A stretch of 64,000 bases of DNA. Source: Pseudomonadota bacterium (GTDB taxonomy: Bacteria; Pseudomonadota; Gammaproteobacteria; Burkholderiales; Burkholderiaceae_C). Position 1 is the first letter of the stretch; each line of letters opens with the position of its first letter. Both the position numbers and the translations under genes were made by a program. The stretch lies in contig JAFEEG010000004.1 of the NCBI GenBank assembly GCA_018241225.1, positions 104,244-168,243 on the forward strand. The letters are read 5' to 3'. The notes beneath the pieces were generated by a model. It did not search any database, was not told the origin of the DNA, and saw only the letters and a list, made by a program, of their open reading frames with translations. Shown piece after piece: positions 35,273 through 43,977 of the stretch.

Positions 35273-35986
35273 TCAGTGCTTGCCCTGCACCTCGGCAGGC
35301 GCACGCGCCAGCACGGCGGCAACGATGCGGTCGCAGCGTGCGCCGTCGAAGGCGAATGCATCGCCAAGCGCCATGTCGATGTCGCTGGCCAGCCCTTCGC
35401 GCAGCAGGCTGCGGGCGCGGAAGAAGCGGGTGCGCACGGTGGCCTCGGGTATGCCCAGGGCCTGGGCGACTTCTTCCACGTCCATCTCCTGCACGGCGCG
35501 CAGCATGAACACGCTGCGAAAGGCGTCGGGCAGCAGGTCGATGCGCGCTTCCATGAGCTGGCGGATTTCGGCGCGCATGGCCACGCGCTCGGGTTGCCGA
35601 TCGGGGTCGGCGGTGAATGACGCCTGGGTTTCGGGTTCGGTCGAATTCATGGCGGCATCCAGGGGAATGACTTGGGTATTGCGCTGCCGCACCCGCCCCA
35701 GCGCCTCGTTGATGACGATGCGCACCAGCCAGGTAGAGAGCTTGGCGTCGGCACGAAAGCCGCCCAGGGCGCGCCAGGCGCGCAGGTAGGCGTCCTGGAG
35801 CGCATCCTCGGCTTCGGCATCGCTCTTGAGGATGCTGCGCGCGGTGCGAAACAACAGGCGGTTGTGGCGCCGCATGATGGTTTCGAAGGCGTGCGCATCG
35901 CCGCGGGCGGCGCGTGCTGCAAGTTGGGCGTCGTCAGGCGGCGGGTCGCACGAGGCGGCGGCGAATGCGTGTTGCAGGGTTGGCAT
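35273..35986 (-). CDS. ECF RNA polymerase sigma factor
   Basis: The 237-residue protein has sigma region 2 (AFETIMRRHNRLLFRTARSIL, DAEDALQDAYLRAWRAL, KLSTWLVRIVINEALGRVRQ) and region 4 (LPDAFRSVFMLRAVQEMDVEEVAQALGIPEATVRTRFFRARSLLREGL). A GGAGG lies just before the ATG at 35986. No anti-sigma gene is adjacent; the neighbours are a ferritin-like protein, a cytochrome c and a DUF2277 protein. The C-terminal tail of about 30 residues beyond region 4 might be regulatory. Confidence 0.93.
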   Translation of the reverse strand: MPTLQHAFAAASCDPPPDDAQLAARAARGDAHAFETIMRRHNRLLFRTARSILKSDAEAEDALQDAYLRAWRALGGFRADAKLSTWLVRIVINEALGRVRQRNTQVIPLDAAMNSTEPETQASFTADPDRQPERVAMRAEIRQLMEARIDLLPDAFRSVFMLRAVQEMDVEEVAQALGIPEATVRTRFFRARSLLREGLASDIDMALGDAFAFDGARCDRIVAAVLARAPAEVQGKH

Positions 35987-35998
35987 GGGACCTCCGCA

Positions 35999-36030
35999 CA
36001 TTGGATGGCGGGTGGCGCCGCGGCGTTCCC
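35999..36030 (-). promoter_or_regulatory. Autoregulatory ECF-type promoter of the sigma gene
   Basis: On the minus strand, GGGAACG (36030-36024) and CCATCCAATG (36008-35999) are 15 bp apart, matching the promoter in front of the ferritin-like gene at 15 of 17 or more motif positions. The -10 block is only about 13 bp from the sigma start codon, so the leader would be very short. Confidence 0.6.
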
Positions 36031-36036
36031 GCCAGC

Positions 36037-36303
36037 CTAGCCGAAGCGCGCAGCCGCGCGCGCCTTGGCCCGCTGCGCCTCCACCTCGCGATCGCGCGGG
36101 TCTGCCGTGGTTACCAGCGAATCGACCAGTCGCCGCGCGCTGGCGCCGACCTCTTCCACCGCCTGGTGAAAGGCCGCCTCGTTGGCCTTGGACGGCGCAT
36201 TGAAGCCGCTGAGCTTGCGCACGAACTGCAGCGCCGCCGCATGGATCTCCTGATCCGTTGCGGGCGGCTCGAAGTTGAACAAGGTCTTGATGCTTCTGCA
36301 CAT
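36037..36303 (-). CDS. DUF2277 small protein
   Basis: The 88-residue protein begins MCRSIKTLFNFEPPATDQEI, the hallmark of DUF2277. The rest is helical (EIHAAALQFVRKLSGFNAP, RRLVDSLVTT) with an Arg/Ala-rich end. No export signal is present and no function is known for the family. It lies between the macroglobulin gene (34 bp downstream of it) and the sigma gene. Confidence 0.8.
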   Translation of the reverse strand: MCRSIKTLFNFEPPATDQEIHAAALQFVRKLSGFNAPSKANEAAFHQAVEEVGASARRLVDSLVTTADPRDREVEAQRAKARAAARFG

Positions 36304-36337
36304 GGCTTGGAATCTCCGCCTGAGTTGCCGCCCGGCC

Positions 36338-39300
36338 CTACTGGCCCGGCTCCACCTTCATCCGCGCATTGGGCACCATGCCGAACATCTCGGGTGCGTA
36401 CAGGGCTTCTACCCGGCTGGGCGGCAGCGCGAAGTCGCCCACGTTGTTCAGCCGCACGGTGTACTCGATCTTGCTGACGCCCTTGGGCAGGTACTCGTAG
36501 TACGCGCGGAAGGCCTCGAAGCTGCGCTCCTCGAAGGCGGGCCACGCGCGGCCGGCGTCCTTCTTATTCTCGCCCTGGGTGGCGATCTGCGAGTCGCGGC
36601 CCAGCCCGCTGCCCAGGATGGCACTGCCGCCGGCAATGGGGTCGGTTACAGCAACCCAGGTCATGTCGGCGGTGGCGTTGATCTCCAGGCTGACGCGCAG
36701 CACGTCGCCGCGGCTCAGGCGCCCAGCCTTGGCCTGTTCCACGGGCGTCACGGTCTTCTTGAGCGTGTAGCCCGCCGCCACGGGGGCGGTGAGCGGCACG
36801 GCGGCTGTCGACTGCAGCGTGAGCCAGGGCTTGCCGCCGCCTTCATGGCGCACGCGCAGCACTTCCTTCTCGGCCTTCGATTGCGCCTGCCATGCAAAGG
36901 CAAGGGTGTTGTTGCGCAGGGCAGGGGCTGCAGGGTCGCTCGAAGGCTTGACCTCGCGCCAGTCGATGCTGCCGGTGGCCACGGCGATGTCGCCGGCGCC
37001 GGTGGCGCTGAGCGTGGCATGGGTGGTGCCCTGCACCGGCGCGCTCTCGAAGGCGCGCGAGAACTTCTCCAGCGCCAGGCTGCCCCACAGGTTGGCGGTG
37101 GTGGTGCTCCAGGCACCGTTGCGCTGCTGCCGGGCGAGCGCGCCGGCCACCAGCTTGCCCATGTCTTCCTTCCAGGCCGGATCGTCGACGGCGGCCAGCA
37201 GCATGCGGTTGGTGTTGACGTCGGCGCCGCTCATCAGCCACCACCAGTTGTCGTCCGATTCGGTGCTGAACACCAGGCGCGTGCCCTGGTAGGACACGCG
37301 GGCCTTGAGCACCTGTTCGGCCTCGGCCAGGCGCTGCTCGCGCTGCGGCACGTCCTTGACGCGCTTCAAGATGCCGATCCAGTCGAGCACTGCGCCGGTG
37401 GGCCACTGGTTGGGCGCAATGGTGATGCTGGTGGTCATGCGGCCCTGGGCCTTGCCGCTGCGCGAAAGCGCCTCCAGCGCGGCGAGCTTGCGCACGTCCA
37501 TGTCCTGGCGCGGGCTCCAGAACTTGCGCTCCAGCCGGCCTTCGACGAAGGCGACCAGGCCGGCTTCCATCTGCGCGCGCAGCTCGTCGGGCAGGGCCAG
37601 TGCCGGGTCGAGCGTCGCTGCTTCGCTGGTGGCGGCCAGCAGGTAGGCGGTGAGCGTATCGCTGCCGCTGTCGGCGCTGCCGCCCTGCGGCGGGAAGTAG
37701 CTGGCCAGGCCATCGTTGTCGAGGTAGGCGGGCATCTGCGCCACCACGCTCTTCCACATCTTCGCGTCGCGCAGGCCGATGGCCTTGCTGGTCTTCTGCT
37801 CCAGGCAGGCGTAGGGGTAGTTGGCAAACCAGTCGCGCACGCCCGGCAGGCTGGTGCCCAGGCTGGGCTGCAGGGCCAGGCGCAAGCCGCCGCGGCCGGG
37901 CAGGGCGCCGGCGGGCGCCCCGACGTCCAGCGCGAGGGGCGCGGCGGCATCGAGCTGAACCAGGTTCGCCTGCTGCACCGTCACCGGCACGGCGGGCACG
38001 ATGCGCTGGCTGACCTTGAGCGCGTCGCGCGCCTTGTCGTTGCCCGATGTGTCGTGCGCCTCGATCTCCCACAGGATGGCTTCGGCGCGCGTGGCCGCCA
38101 GTTGCGCCGGCGCCTTCACGCTCCAGGCGACTTCGCGTGCTTCACCCGCGGGAATGTCCACCGTCTGCGGCTCAAGCGTGAGCAGGGTGGCGCGCGGCGT
38201 GGCTTGCACCTTCATGGCCTTGGTCGTGGTGTTGCGCAAGGTGATCTGCGCGCGGAACTCGTCGTCCTCGCGCACCAGGGGCGGCAGGCCGCTGATGATC
38301 TGCAGGTCCTGCGTGGTCTGGATGCGGGCCTCGCCGGTGCCGAACAGGCCTGTGCCCAGCTCGGCCACCGCCGCGATGCGGAAGGTGGTGAGCGCATCGT
38401 TGAGCGGCACGGTGATCCTGGCCTGCCCGTTGGCGTCGAGCACCACGCGCGGGTTCCACAGCAAGAGCGTGTCGAGCAGCTCGCGCGTGGCCGACTTGCC
38501 GCCGCCGCCACCGGCGGGCACGGCCTTGCGGCCGTAGTGCCTGCGGCCCACGATTTCCATCTGCGCGGTGGAGGTGGACACGCCCCAGCTGCGCCGCGCC
38601 AGCATGGCGTCCTGCAGGTTCCAGCTGGTGTTGGGCATCAGCTCCAGCAGCGCCTGGTCGACCACGGCCACTGCCACTTCGGCGTTGGCGGCGGGCTTGC
38701 CGTCGGGCAAGGTGCCGGTGAGCGTGATCTGCGCCTGGCCGCGCACCGTGTAGCTGGGCTGGTCGCTGGCCACCTTCAGCGCGATCTGGTGCGCCTGGCT
38801 GCCCACGCGGATCTCGGTGGCACCGAGCCGGTAGGCGGGCTTGCTCAGGTCGACCATGGCCGTGGGCGCGACGTACTCGCGGCCTTCGTACCAGAAGGCC
38901 GTCCACCACTCGCGTGGCGACTTGAAGCCCCAGGTGAAAAAGCTGTACCAGGGCACTTCGCGCAGGCGGCCGCGCAGGGCCAGCACGCTCACGTAGACGT
39001 TGGGGCCCCAGCTGTCTTTCACCTGCAGTTGCACGGTCGGGTCCTGCCCGTTGAGTTGCACCACCTGCGTCTCGACGATGCCTTCGCGCTCCACCGACAC
39101 CAGCGCGGTGGCAAAGCGGAAAGGCATGCGCACCTGGAACTTCGCCGTCTCGCCGGGCTGGTAGTTCTTCTTCTCGGGCAACAGGTCGATGCGGTCGTGG
39201 TCCTCGCCGCCAAACCAGAGTTCGCCCTGGCGCGTGACGTAGACCGACGTGGCCGCCACGCTGGGCCGGCCTTGCGCGTCCTTGGCCGTGGCCACCAGCT

Positions 39301-42300
39301 CCACCTGGCCGGGGTCGGACAGCTTGGCCTCGCACAGCAGCAGGCCGCGGCTGTCGCTCTTGCCGCTGCACACGGTGCCCAGGTCCTTGGTCTCGGTCTT
39401 GTTGTCGTAGGTATAGAAGCCGCCCACCATGCGCTTGCGGCTGGTGGTGGTGATGCGCGAGATGGCCTTCACTTCCACCGCGACATCGGGCTGCGCCTTG
39501 CCCGACAGGTCCAGCGCCAGGGCCTGGAAGCGGATCTTCTGGCCCACCGAGGCCCAGCCCTCGGTCTTGAGGCCGGCCACCACTTGGGAGGGCCACAGGG
39601 TCTGCGTGCTGCGCAGGGTCTGCACTTCGCCGTTGGGGTCGGCGTAGCTGGCTTCGAGCAGCAGCTCGCGCGGCGCCGGCGCGGCCGCGATCGGCTCGAT
39701 CACGACCTGGCCGGCACCGCTGCGGTCCAGCGTGAGCGGCAGCTTGTCGGCCACCACGCGTGCGCCTTCGTCGCTGCTGTCTTGCGCGTCGCCTTCGGTC
39801 TCGTTCGATTTCTGCGGTGGCGAGAAGCTGAACCCGTCGTAGTCCGCAAAGTCGACCCACTTGGGCTTGACCAGCGCCGACACGCGCACCGGCAGGCCGG
39901 AGGCGCCGCCCCCGGCCACGTAGTTCACCTGCACGGCGGTGGGCAGGCTGCTGGTGGCCACCAGCGGCTTCTTGCCGTCGACCGGCCCGATGCGCCCTTC
40001 CATGACGGGCAGGCGGAACTCCTCCACGCGGAACTGGCCGCTCGACCAGGTGCGCGTCGGCGCATCGGCCGGGCCCTCGGCCAGTTCGACCTGGTACAGG
40101 CCCAGCTTGGCGGCCGGCGCAATGGCGAAGCTGCTTTCGCTGCTGCGACCGCCGCCGGCGGTGCTGCGCCATTCGAGCTTCTGCTTGAACTGCTGGCCGC
40201 TGCCCACGTGGGTGATGACCAGCGTCTGCGGCCATTCCTTGGGCAGGCCGAAGCCGCCCTGGTTCTGCGTGCGCAGCACATGCTTCATCGATACGGTTTC
40301 GCCCGCGCGGAACAGCATGCGGTCGAAGACCGTGTGGGCCACGCGGTCGGGCTGGGTCTGGCTGCTGGTGGGCAGGTTGAAGCGCCAGGGTTCGATGCCG
40401 CGCTGCCAGTCGCTCCAGGTGAAGGCGAGGTCTTCCACGCCCTTGGCATCGGTCGCGCGCGCGCTCACGAAGTAGGCATTGCGCCATTCGCCGTCGTCAT
40501 CGCCACCCGAGCAGGTGGGCGCTTCGGACGAGATCCTTGCGGCCTCGAAACGTGCAACGCCGCTCGCATCGGTGACGGCCGTGGCCAGCTCTTCGCCGCG
40601 GCAATTGGACACGCGCACCTTGGCGCCCGCCACCACCTGGCCCTTGTCGAGCGTGGTGACCCAGGCGAGCGAGTTCTCGCGGCCCAGCTTGAAGTGCACC
40701 GCCAGGTTGGTGGCCAGCGCACTGGTGCGCACGTACATCGTGCGGCCGCTGCCGTATCGCGCATCGAGCAGCGATTCACCCAGGCGCTGCGAGGCGATCT
40801 CCAGCACATGGAAGCCGGGCGTGAGCGGAATGCCGACGACCTCGAAGGGGCGCGGGTCGTCCTGGGCCTTGGGCATGTCCAGCGTCTTCACGCCGTTCTG
40901 GCCGGCCAGCAGGGACAGCATGCGGCTTTGCACCCAGTCCTTCTCCTCGGGCTCCAGCACCTTGGGCAGCGGGCCCTTCACGTCTTCGCGGGCCTTCTTG
41001 CGCGGCACCTGCCGCGCCTCGTAGCGCTGCAGCTTGCGCGACCAGGCAATGATTTCTGCATCAGTCCTGGGGCTCACGTCGCTCACCTGGCCTGGCGTGT
41101 AGGCCTGCACGGCAAGAGCCGGCTCCACGCGCCGTACCGTCACCGGCATCATCGCCACGCCGCCGGGTTCGGCCAGTCGCTCGATCACGCCGAAGGGCGA
41201 TGCCGCGAACTTGGCCAGCGGCGGCATGGCGCCTGTGCTCACCTTCATCGGGAAGCGCCCCGGCTCGCCCAGCGGGCGCGCCGATGCATCCTGGAAGCCC
41301 GAGGGCACTTCGATGGTGTAGCTGGCCTGTTCGGCAAAGGGCGGCGCGAACTTCACCGAATCGACCAGGGCGTCGGCCTGTGCCTCGTTGCCTTGCTCGA
41401 ACGTGGGTGTCGCGGTCTTGCCGCCGGTGCTGTTGGCGCGCAGCACGATCTGCGCCGCCAACTGGCGCGGCACCGGCGCGTTGAAGCGCAGTTCCATGGG
41501 CTTGAGCGGCAGGCACCCGGCCTGTGCGTTCTCTCGCTCGCAGGTGAAGCTGGCCGCAAAGGGCTCGCGCACCTTGTAGTCGTAGCGTTTTTCCACGCGG
41601 TTGGCCACGCCCGACGGGGTGGCCACGCCCTGGCCGTACACCAGCGTGACGCGGCTGGCCGGCGCCAGGCTGCGCCGGCATTGCAGGGTCAGAAAGCGCT
41701 GCGGGTCCTTGGCGGCGGCTTCGGTCAGGCCGCTGGACTGGAGCAGGGCGGCGCGTTGCTCGCCCTCGATGAGGTTCACCGGAATGCGCTCGCCCAGACC
41801 CTCTGCCGCGCACCAGACGTTGTCGCGCACGCTTTGCGGCGTGGCCGCGCCGTTGAGCTGCAACAGGAAGATCTGCTCTTCGTCGATGGTGCCGCCGCCG
41901 GGGCGGATCGACCGCACAAAAGGTCCGCCGGTATTGAAGCGCCAGCTGGCCGTGCCCACCAGCGGCTGGCCACCGGGCACGGTGAAGCCGGCAGAGCGGG
42001 TAACGGTGCAACGCACGCCCGGCGGCAGGTCGTTCTCGAAGTCGAAGACCCACTGCTTCTCGTTGAGCCAGCGGCCGCTGCCCTTGGCGGCCTGTGCATC
42101 GCTGCAGCTCACCGACAGCGGCGCGGCGGCCGTTGCGTCGCCGAATTTCACGGCCGCCTCGTCGAACCTGGCAACCACCTGCCGCACCCGCGCCACTTCC
42201 CCTTGTGGTGTCAGGCTGCTGACCTGCACGGCCCCCGCAGCAGCACTTGCAAACGACAGCCAGAGCGCAACGAGCGCCACCGGCATTGAACAACGTGAGT

Positions 42301-42313
42301 CCCCTGAACGCAT
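36338..42313 (-). CDS. Bacterial alpha-2-macroglobulin with intact thioester
   Basis: The 1991-residue periplasmic protein has a cleavable signal (MPVALVALWLSFASAAAGAV) and no lipobox. Macroglobulin-like beta domains fill the N-terminal 1200 residues; a thioester domain follows with CLEQ at Cys1503, where Cys and Gln form the reactive thioester. These proteins are thought to trap proteases that reach the periplasm. E. coli YfhM is near 1650 residues, so this is a long form. The gene follows a Do-type protease gene by 86 bp, with a 9-bp hairpin between them. pbpC, its usual partner, is about 11 kb away. Confidence 0.92.
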   Translation of the reverse strand: MRSGDSRCSMPVALVALWLSFASAAAGAVQVSSLTPQGEVARVRQVVARFDEAAVKFGDATAAAPLSVSCSDAQAAKGSGRWLNEKQWVFDFENDLPPGVRCTVTRSAGFTVPGGQPLVGTASWRFNTGGPFVRSIRPGGGTIDEEQIFLLQLNGAATPQSVRDNVWCAAEGLGERIPVNLIEGEQRAALLQSSGLTEAAAKDPQRFLTLQCRRSLAPASRVTLVYGQGVATPSGVANRVEKRYDYKVREPFAASFTCERENAQAGCLPLKPMELRFNAPVPRQLAAQIVLRANSTGGKTATPTFEQGNEAQADALVDSVKFAPPFAEQASYTIEVPSGFQDASARPLGEPGRFPMKVSTGAMPPLAKFAASPFGVIERLAEPGGVAMMPVTVRRVEPALAVQAYTPGQVSDVSPRTDAEIIAWSRKLQRYEARQVPRKKAREDVKGPLPKVLEPEEKDWVQSRMLSLLAGQNGVKTLDMPKAQDDPRPFEVVGIPLTPGFHVLEIASQRLGESLLDARYGSGRTMYVRTSALATNLAVHFKLGRENSLAWVTTLDKGQVVAGAKVRVSNCRGEELATAVTDASGVARFEAARISSEAPTCSGGDDDGEWRNAYFVSARATDAKGVEDLAFTWSDWQRGIEPWRFNLPTSSQTQPDRVAHTVFDRMLFRAGETVSMKHVLRTQNQGGFGLPKEWPQTLVITHVGSGQQFKQKLEWRSTAGGGRSSESSFAIAPAAKLGLYQVELAEGPADAPTRTWSSGQFRVEEFRLPVMEGRIGPVDGKKPLVATSSLPTAVQVNYVAGGGASGLPVRVSALVKPKWVDFADYDGFSFSPPQKSNETEGDAQDSSDEGARVVADKLPLTLDRSGAGQVVIEPIAAAPAPRELLLEASYADPNGEVQTLRSTQTLWPSQVVAGLKTEGWASVGQKIRFQALALDLSGKAQPDVAVEVKAISRITTTSRKRMVGGFYTYDNKTETKDLGTVCSGKSDSRGLLLCEAKLSDPGQVELVATAKDAQGRPSVAATSVYVTRQGELWFGGEDHDRIDLLPEKKNYQPGETAKFQVRMPFRFATALVSVEREGIVETQVVQLNGQDPTVQLQVKDSWGPNVYVSVLALRGRLREVPWYSFFTWGFKSPREWWTAFWYEGREYVAPTAMVDLSKPAYRLGATEIRVGSQAHQIALKVASDQPSYTVRGQAQITLTGTLPDGKPAANAEVAVAVVDQALLELMPNTSWNLQDAMLARRSWGVSTSTAQMEIVGRRHYGRKAVPAGGGGGKSATRELLDTLLLWNPRVVLDANGQARITVPLNDALTTFRIAAVAELGTGLFGTGEARIQTTQDLQIISGLPPLVREDDEFRAQITLRNTTTKAMKVQATPRATLLTLEPQTVDIPAGEAREVAWSVKAPAQLAATRAEAILWEIEAHDTSGNDKARDALKVSQRIVPAVPVTVQQANLVQLDAAAPLALDVGAPAGALPGRGGLRLALQPSLGTSLPGVRDWFANYPYACLEQKTSKAIGLRDAKMWKSVVAQMPAYLDNDGLASYFPPQGGSADSGSDTLTAYLLAATSEAATLDPALALPDELRAQMEAGLVAFVEGRLERKFWSPRQDMDVRKLAALEALSRSGKAQGRMTTSITIAPNQWPTGAVLDWIGILKRVKDVPQREQRLAEAEQVLKARVSYQGTRLVFSTESDDNWWWLMSGADVNTNRMLLAAVDDPAWKEDMGKLVAGALARQQRNGAWSTTTANLWGSLALEKFSRAFESAPVQGTTHATLSATGAGDIAVATGSIDWREVKPSSDPAAPALRNNTLAFAWQAQSKAEKEVLRVRHEGGGKPWLTLQSTAAVPLTAPVAAGYTLKKTVTPVEQAKAGRLSRGDVLRVSLEINATADMTWVAVTDPIAGGSAILGSGLGRDSQIATQGENKKDAGRAWPAFEERSFEAFRAYYEYLPKGVSKIEYTVRLNNVGDFALPPSRVEALYAPEMFGMVPNARMKVEPGQ

Positions 42314-42357
42314 TCAGCCCCCTTCGATGGAGGCCGAAGCGTAACTGCTTTGGCGCT

Positions 42358-42378
42358 CCATCAGCCGGGGGCTGATGG
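42358..42378 (-). repeat. Perfect 9-bp hairpin between protease and macroglobulin genes
   Basis: CCATCAGCC-GGG-GGCTGATGG is an exact inverted repeat in the 86-bp gap. No T-run follows it on the minus strand, so it is not a standard intrinsic terminator. It could stabilise the upstream mRNA 3' end or partially uncouple the two genes. Confidence 0.5.
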
Positions 42379-42399
42379 TCGAGGGAAGAAGTAGGCCGC

Positions 42400-43890
42400 T
42401 TAGCCGATGCGCACCGGCACGAAGATCTTCTCGTCGCCGCGCTGCACCAGCAGCGCCACCGACTTGTCGGACTTGGCCACCGCTTCGCGCACCTGGTCGA
42501 TGTTCTTGATCGGCGTGCCGTTGATCGCCAGCAGCAGGTCGCCCGGCTGCACACCCGCCATGGCCGCGGCGCCGGCCACGTCGGCGATCAGCATGCCGGC
42601 GTCCACGCCCGCCTGGCGGCGCTCCTGCGGTTGCAGGGGGCGCAGCGCAAGGCCCAGCTTGCCGCCGCTGGCGTCGCTGTCGCGCGCACTGGCCACCTTG
42701 GCGGCCTTGTCGTCGGCATTGCCCAGCTTGGCGTCGATTTCCTGCATGCTGCCCTTGCGCCAGACTTCGAGCTGCACCTTGTCGCCAGGCGAGGCCAGGC
42801 TGATGGCGGCCGGCAGGTCACCGGACGAAACCACCGGCTTGCCGTCGACCTTGCGGATCACGTCGCCGGTCTGCAGGCCGGCCTTGTCGGCGGGCCCGCC
42901 CTTCTCGACATCGGCCACCAGCGCCCCCTCGGGCGAGGCGAGCTTGAACGAGTCGGCCAGGCTCTGGTTCACTTCCTGGACCACCACGCCCAGGCGTGCG
43001 TGCTCGACCTTGCCATGGGCCACGATCTTGTCCTTGATCTTGGTCGCCAGGTCGATCGGGATCGCGAACGACAGGCCCTGGAAGCCGCCGGTGCGGCTGT
43101 AGATCTGCGAGTTGATGCCCACCACTTCGCCGCGCGCATTGAACAGCGGGCCGCCCGAGTTGCCGGGGTTCACCGCCACGTCGGTCTGGATGAAGGGCAC
43201 CGCGCTGTCGTCGGGCAGCGAGCGGCCCTTGGCACTGACCACGCCGGCCGTGACGGTGTTCTCGAAGCCATAGGGCGAACCGATGGCCAGCACCCATTCG
43301 CCCACCTTCAGGTCGTTGGTCGAGCCCAGCGTGACCACCGGCAGGTTCTTGGCGTCGACCTTGAGCACCGCGATGTCGGTCTTGGGGTCGCTGCCCAGCA
43401 CCTTGGCCTTGAGTTCGCGCCGGTCGGTGAGCTTGACGGTGATTTCCTTGGCACCCTTCACCACGTGGGCGTTGGTCAGGATGATGCCGTCGGCACTGAC
43501 GATGAAGCCCGAGCCCTGGGCGCGCACCGGCTGTGCCTGGCCGCGCTTTTGCTGCATGCCCGGCGCGCCGCCGAAGCGCTTGAAGAAGTATTCCGCAAAC
43601 GGATCGCCGGCAAAGGGGCTGGCGTCGTCATCGTCGGCGGCCACCTTGTCGCCCTCGTCGCGCGTGCCCACCACGCTGATGTTGACCACGGCGGGGCCGG
43701 CCTTCTGCGTGATCTGCGAGAAGTCGGGCAGGGCCACCGGAATGCCGGTGGTGGTGGTGGCGGTGGCAGCCGGCAGCGGCGCGGCATGTGCGTTGCGGGC
43801 CTCCAGCATCGAGACGCTCGCGCCGCCGATGGCACCGGCGGCGACGAGCGCAACGATCATTCGGGAAGGCGTCAGGGAGTCGAGTCGCAT
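42400..43890 (-). CDS. Do-family periplasmic serine protease (DegP/MucD-like)
   Basis: The 496-residue protein has an N-terminal membrane/signal segment (IVALVAAGAIGGASVSML), a trypsin-like domain with His142 (TNAHVV), Asp172 (KTDIAVL) and Ser245 (GNSGGPL), and two PDZ domains (LGVVVQEVNQSLADSF... and AGMLIADVAGAAAMAGV). It degrades or refolds damaged periplasmic proteins. A short acidic run (ADDDDAS) lies before the protease domain. It is transcribed toward the macroglobulin gene, pairing a periplasmic protease with a protease trap. Confidence 0.93.
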   Translation of the reverse strand: MRLDSLTPSRMIVALVAAGAIGGASVSMLEARNAHAAPLPAATATTTTGIPVALPDFSQITQKAGPAVVNISVVGTRDEGDKVAADDDDASPFAGDPFAEYFFKRFGGAPGMQQKRGQAQPVRAQGSGFIVSADGIILTNAHVVKGAKEITVKLTDRRELKAKVLGSDPKTDIAVLKVDAKNLPVVTLGSTNDLKVGEWVLAIGSPYGFENTVTAGVVSAKGRSLPDDSAVPFIQTDVAVNPGNSGGPLFNARGEVVGINSQIYSRTGGFQGLSFAIPIDLATKIKDKIVAHGKVEHARLGVVVQEVNQSLADSFKLASPEGALVADVEKGGPADKAGLQTGDVIRKVDGKPVVSSGDLPAAISLASPGDKVQLEVWRKGSMQEIDAKLGNADDKAAKVASARDSDASGGKLGLALRPLQPQERRQAGVDAGMLIADVAGAAAMAGVQPGDLLLAINGTPIKNIDQVREAVAKSDKSVALLVQRGDEKIFVPVRIG

Positions 43891-43977
43891 GGCTTGGTCC
43901 TTGGAATTGGAGGAAGACTGTGTGACCCGAATGATGGAAACACAGCCTTAGGACGGCCTTAAGCAAACACCCGGCGC

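Noticed and set aside
36275-42289. A 2004-codon open frame on the plus strand opposite the macroglobulin gene
   Set aside because: It is rich in Arg, His, Gly and Ala, lacks any family motif, and mirrors a clearly coding minus-strand gene; such long antisense frames are normal in GC-rich DNA.
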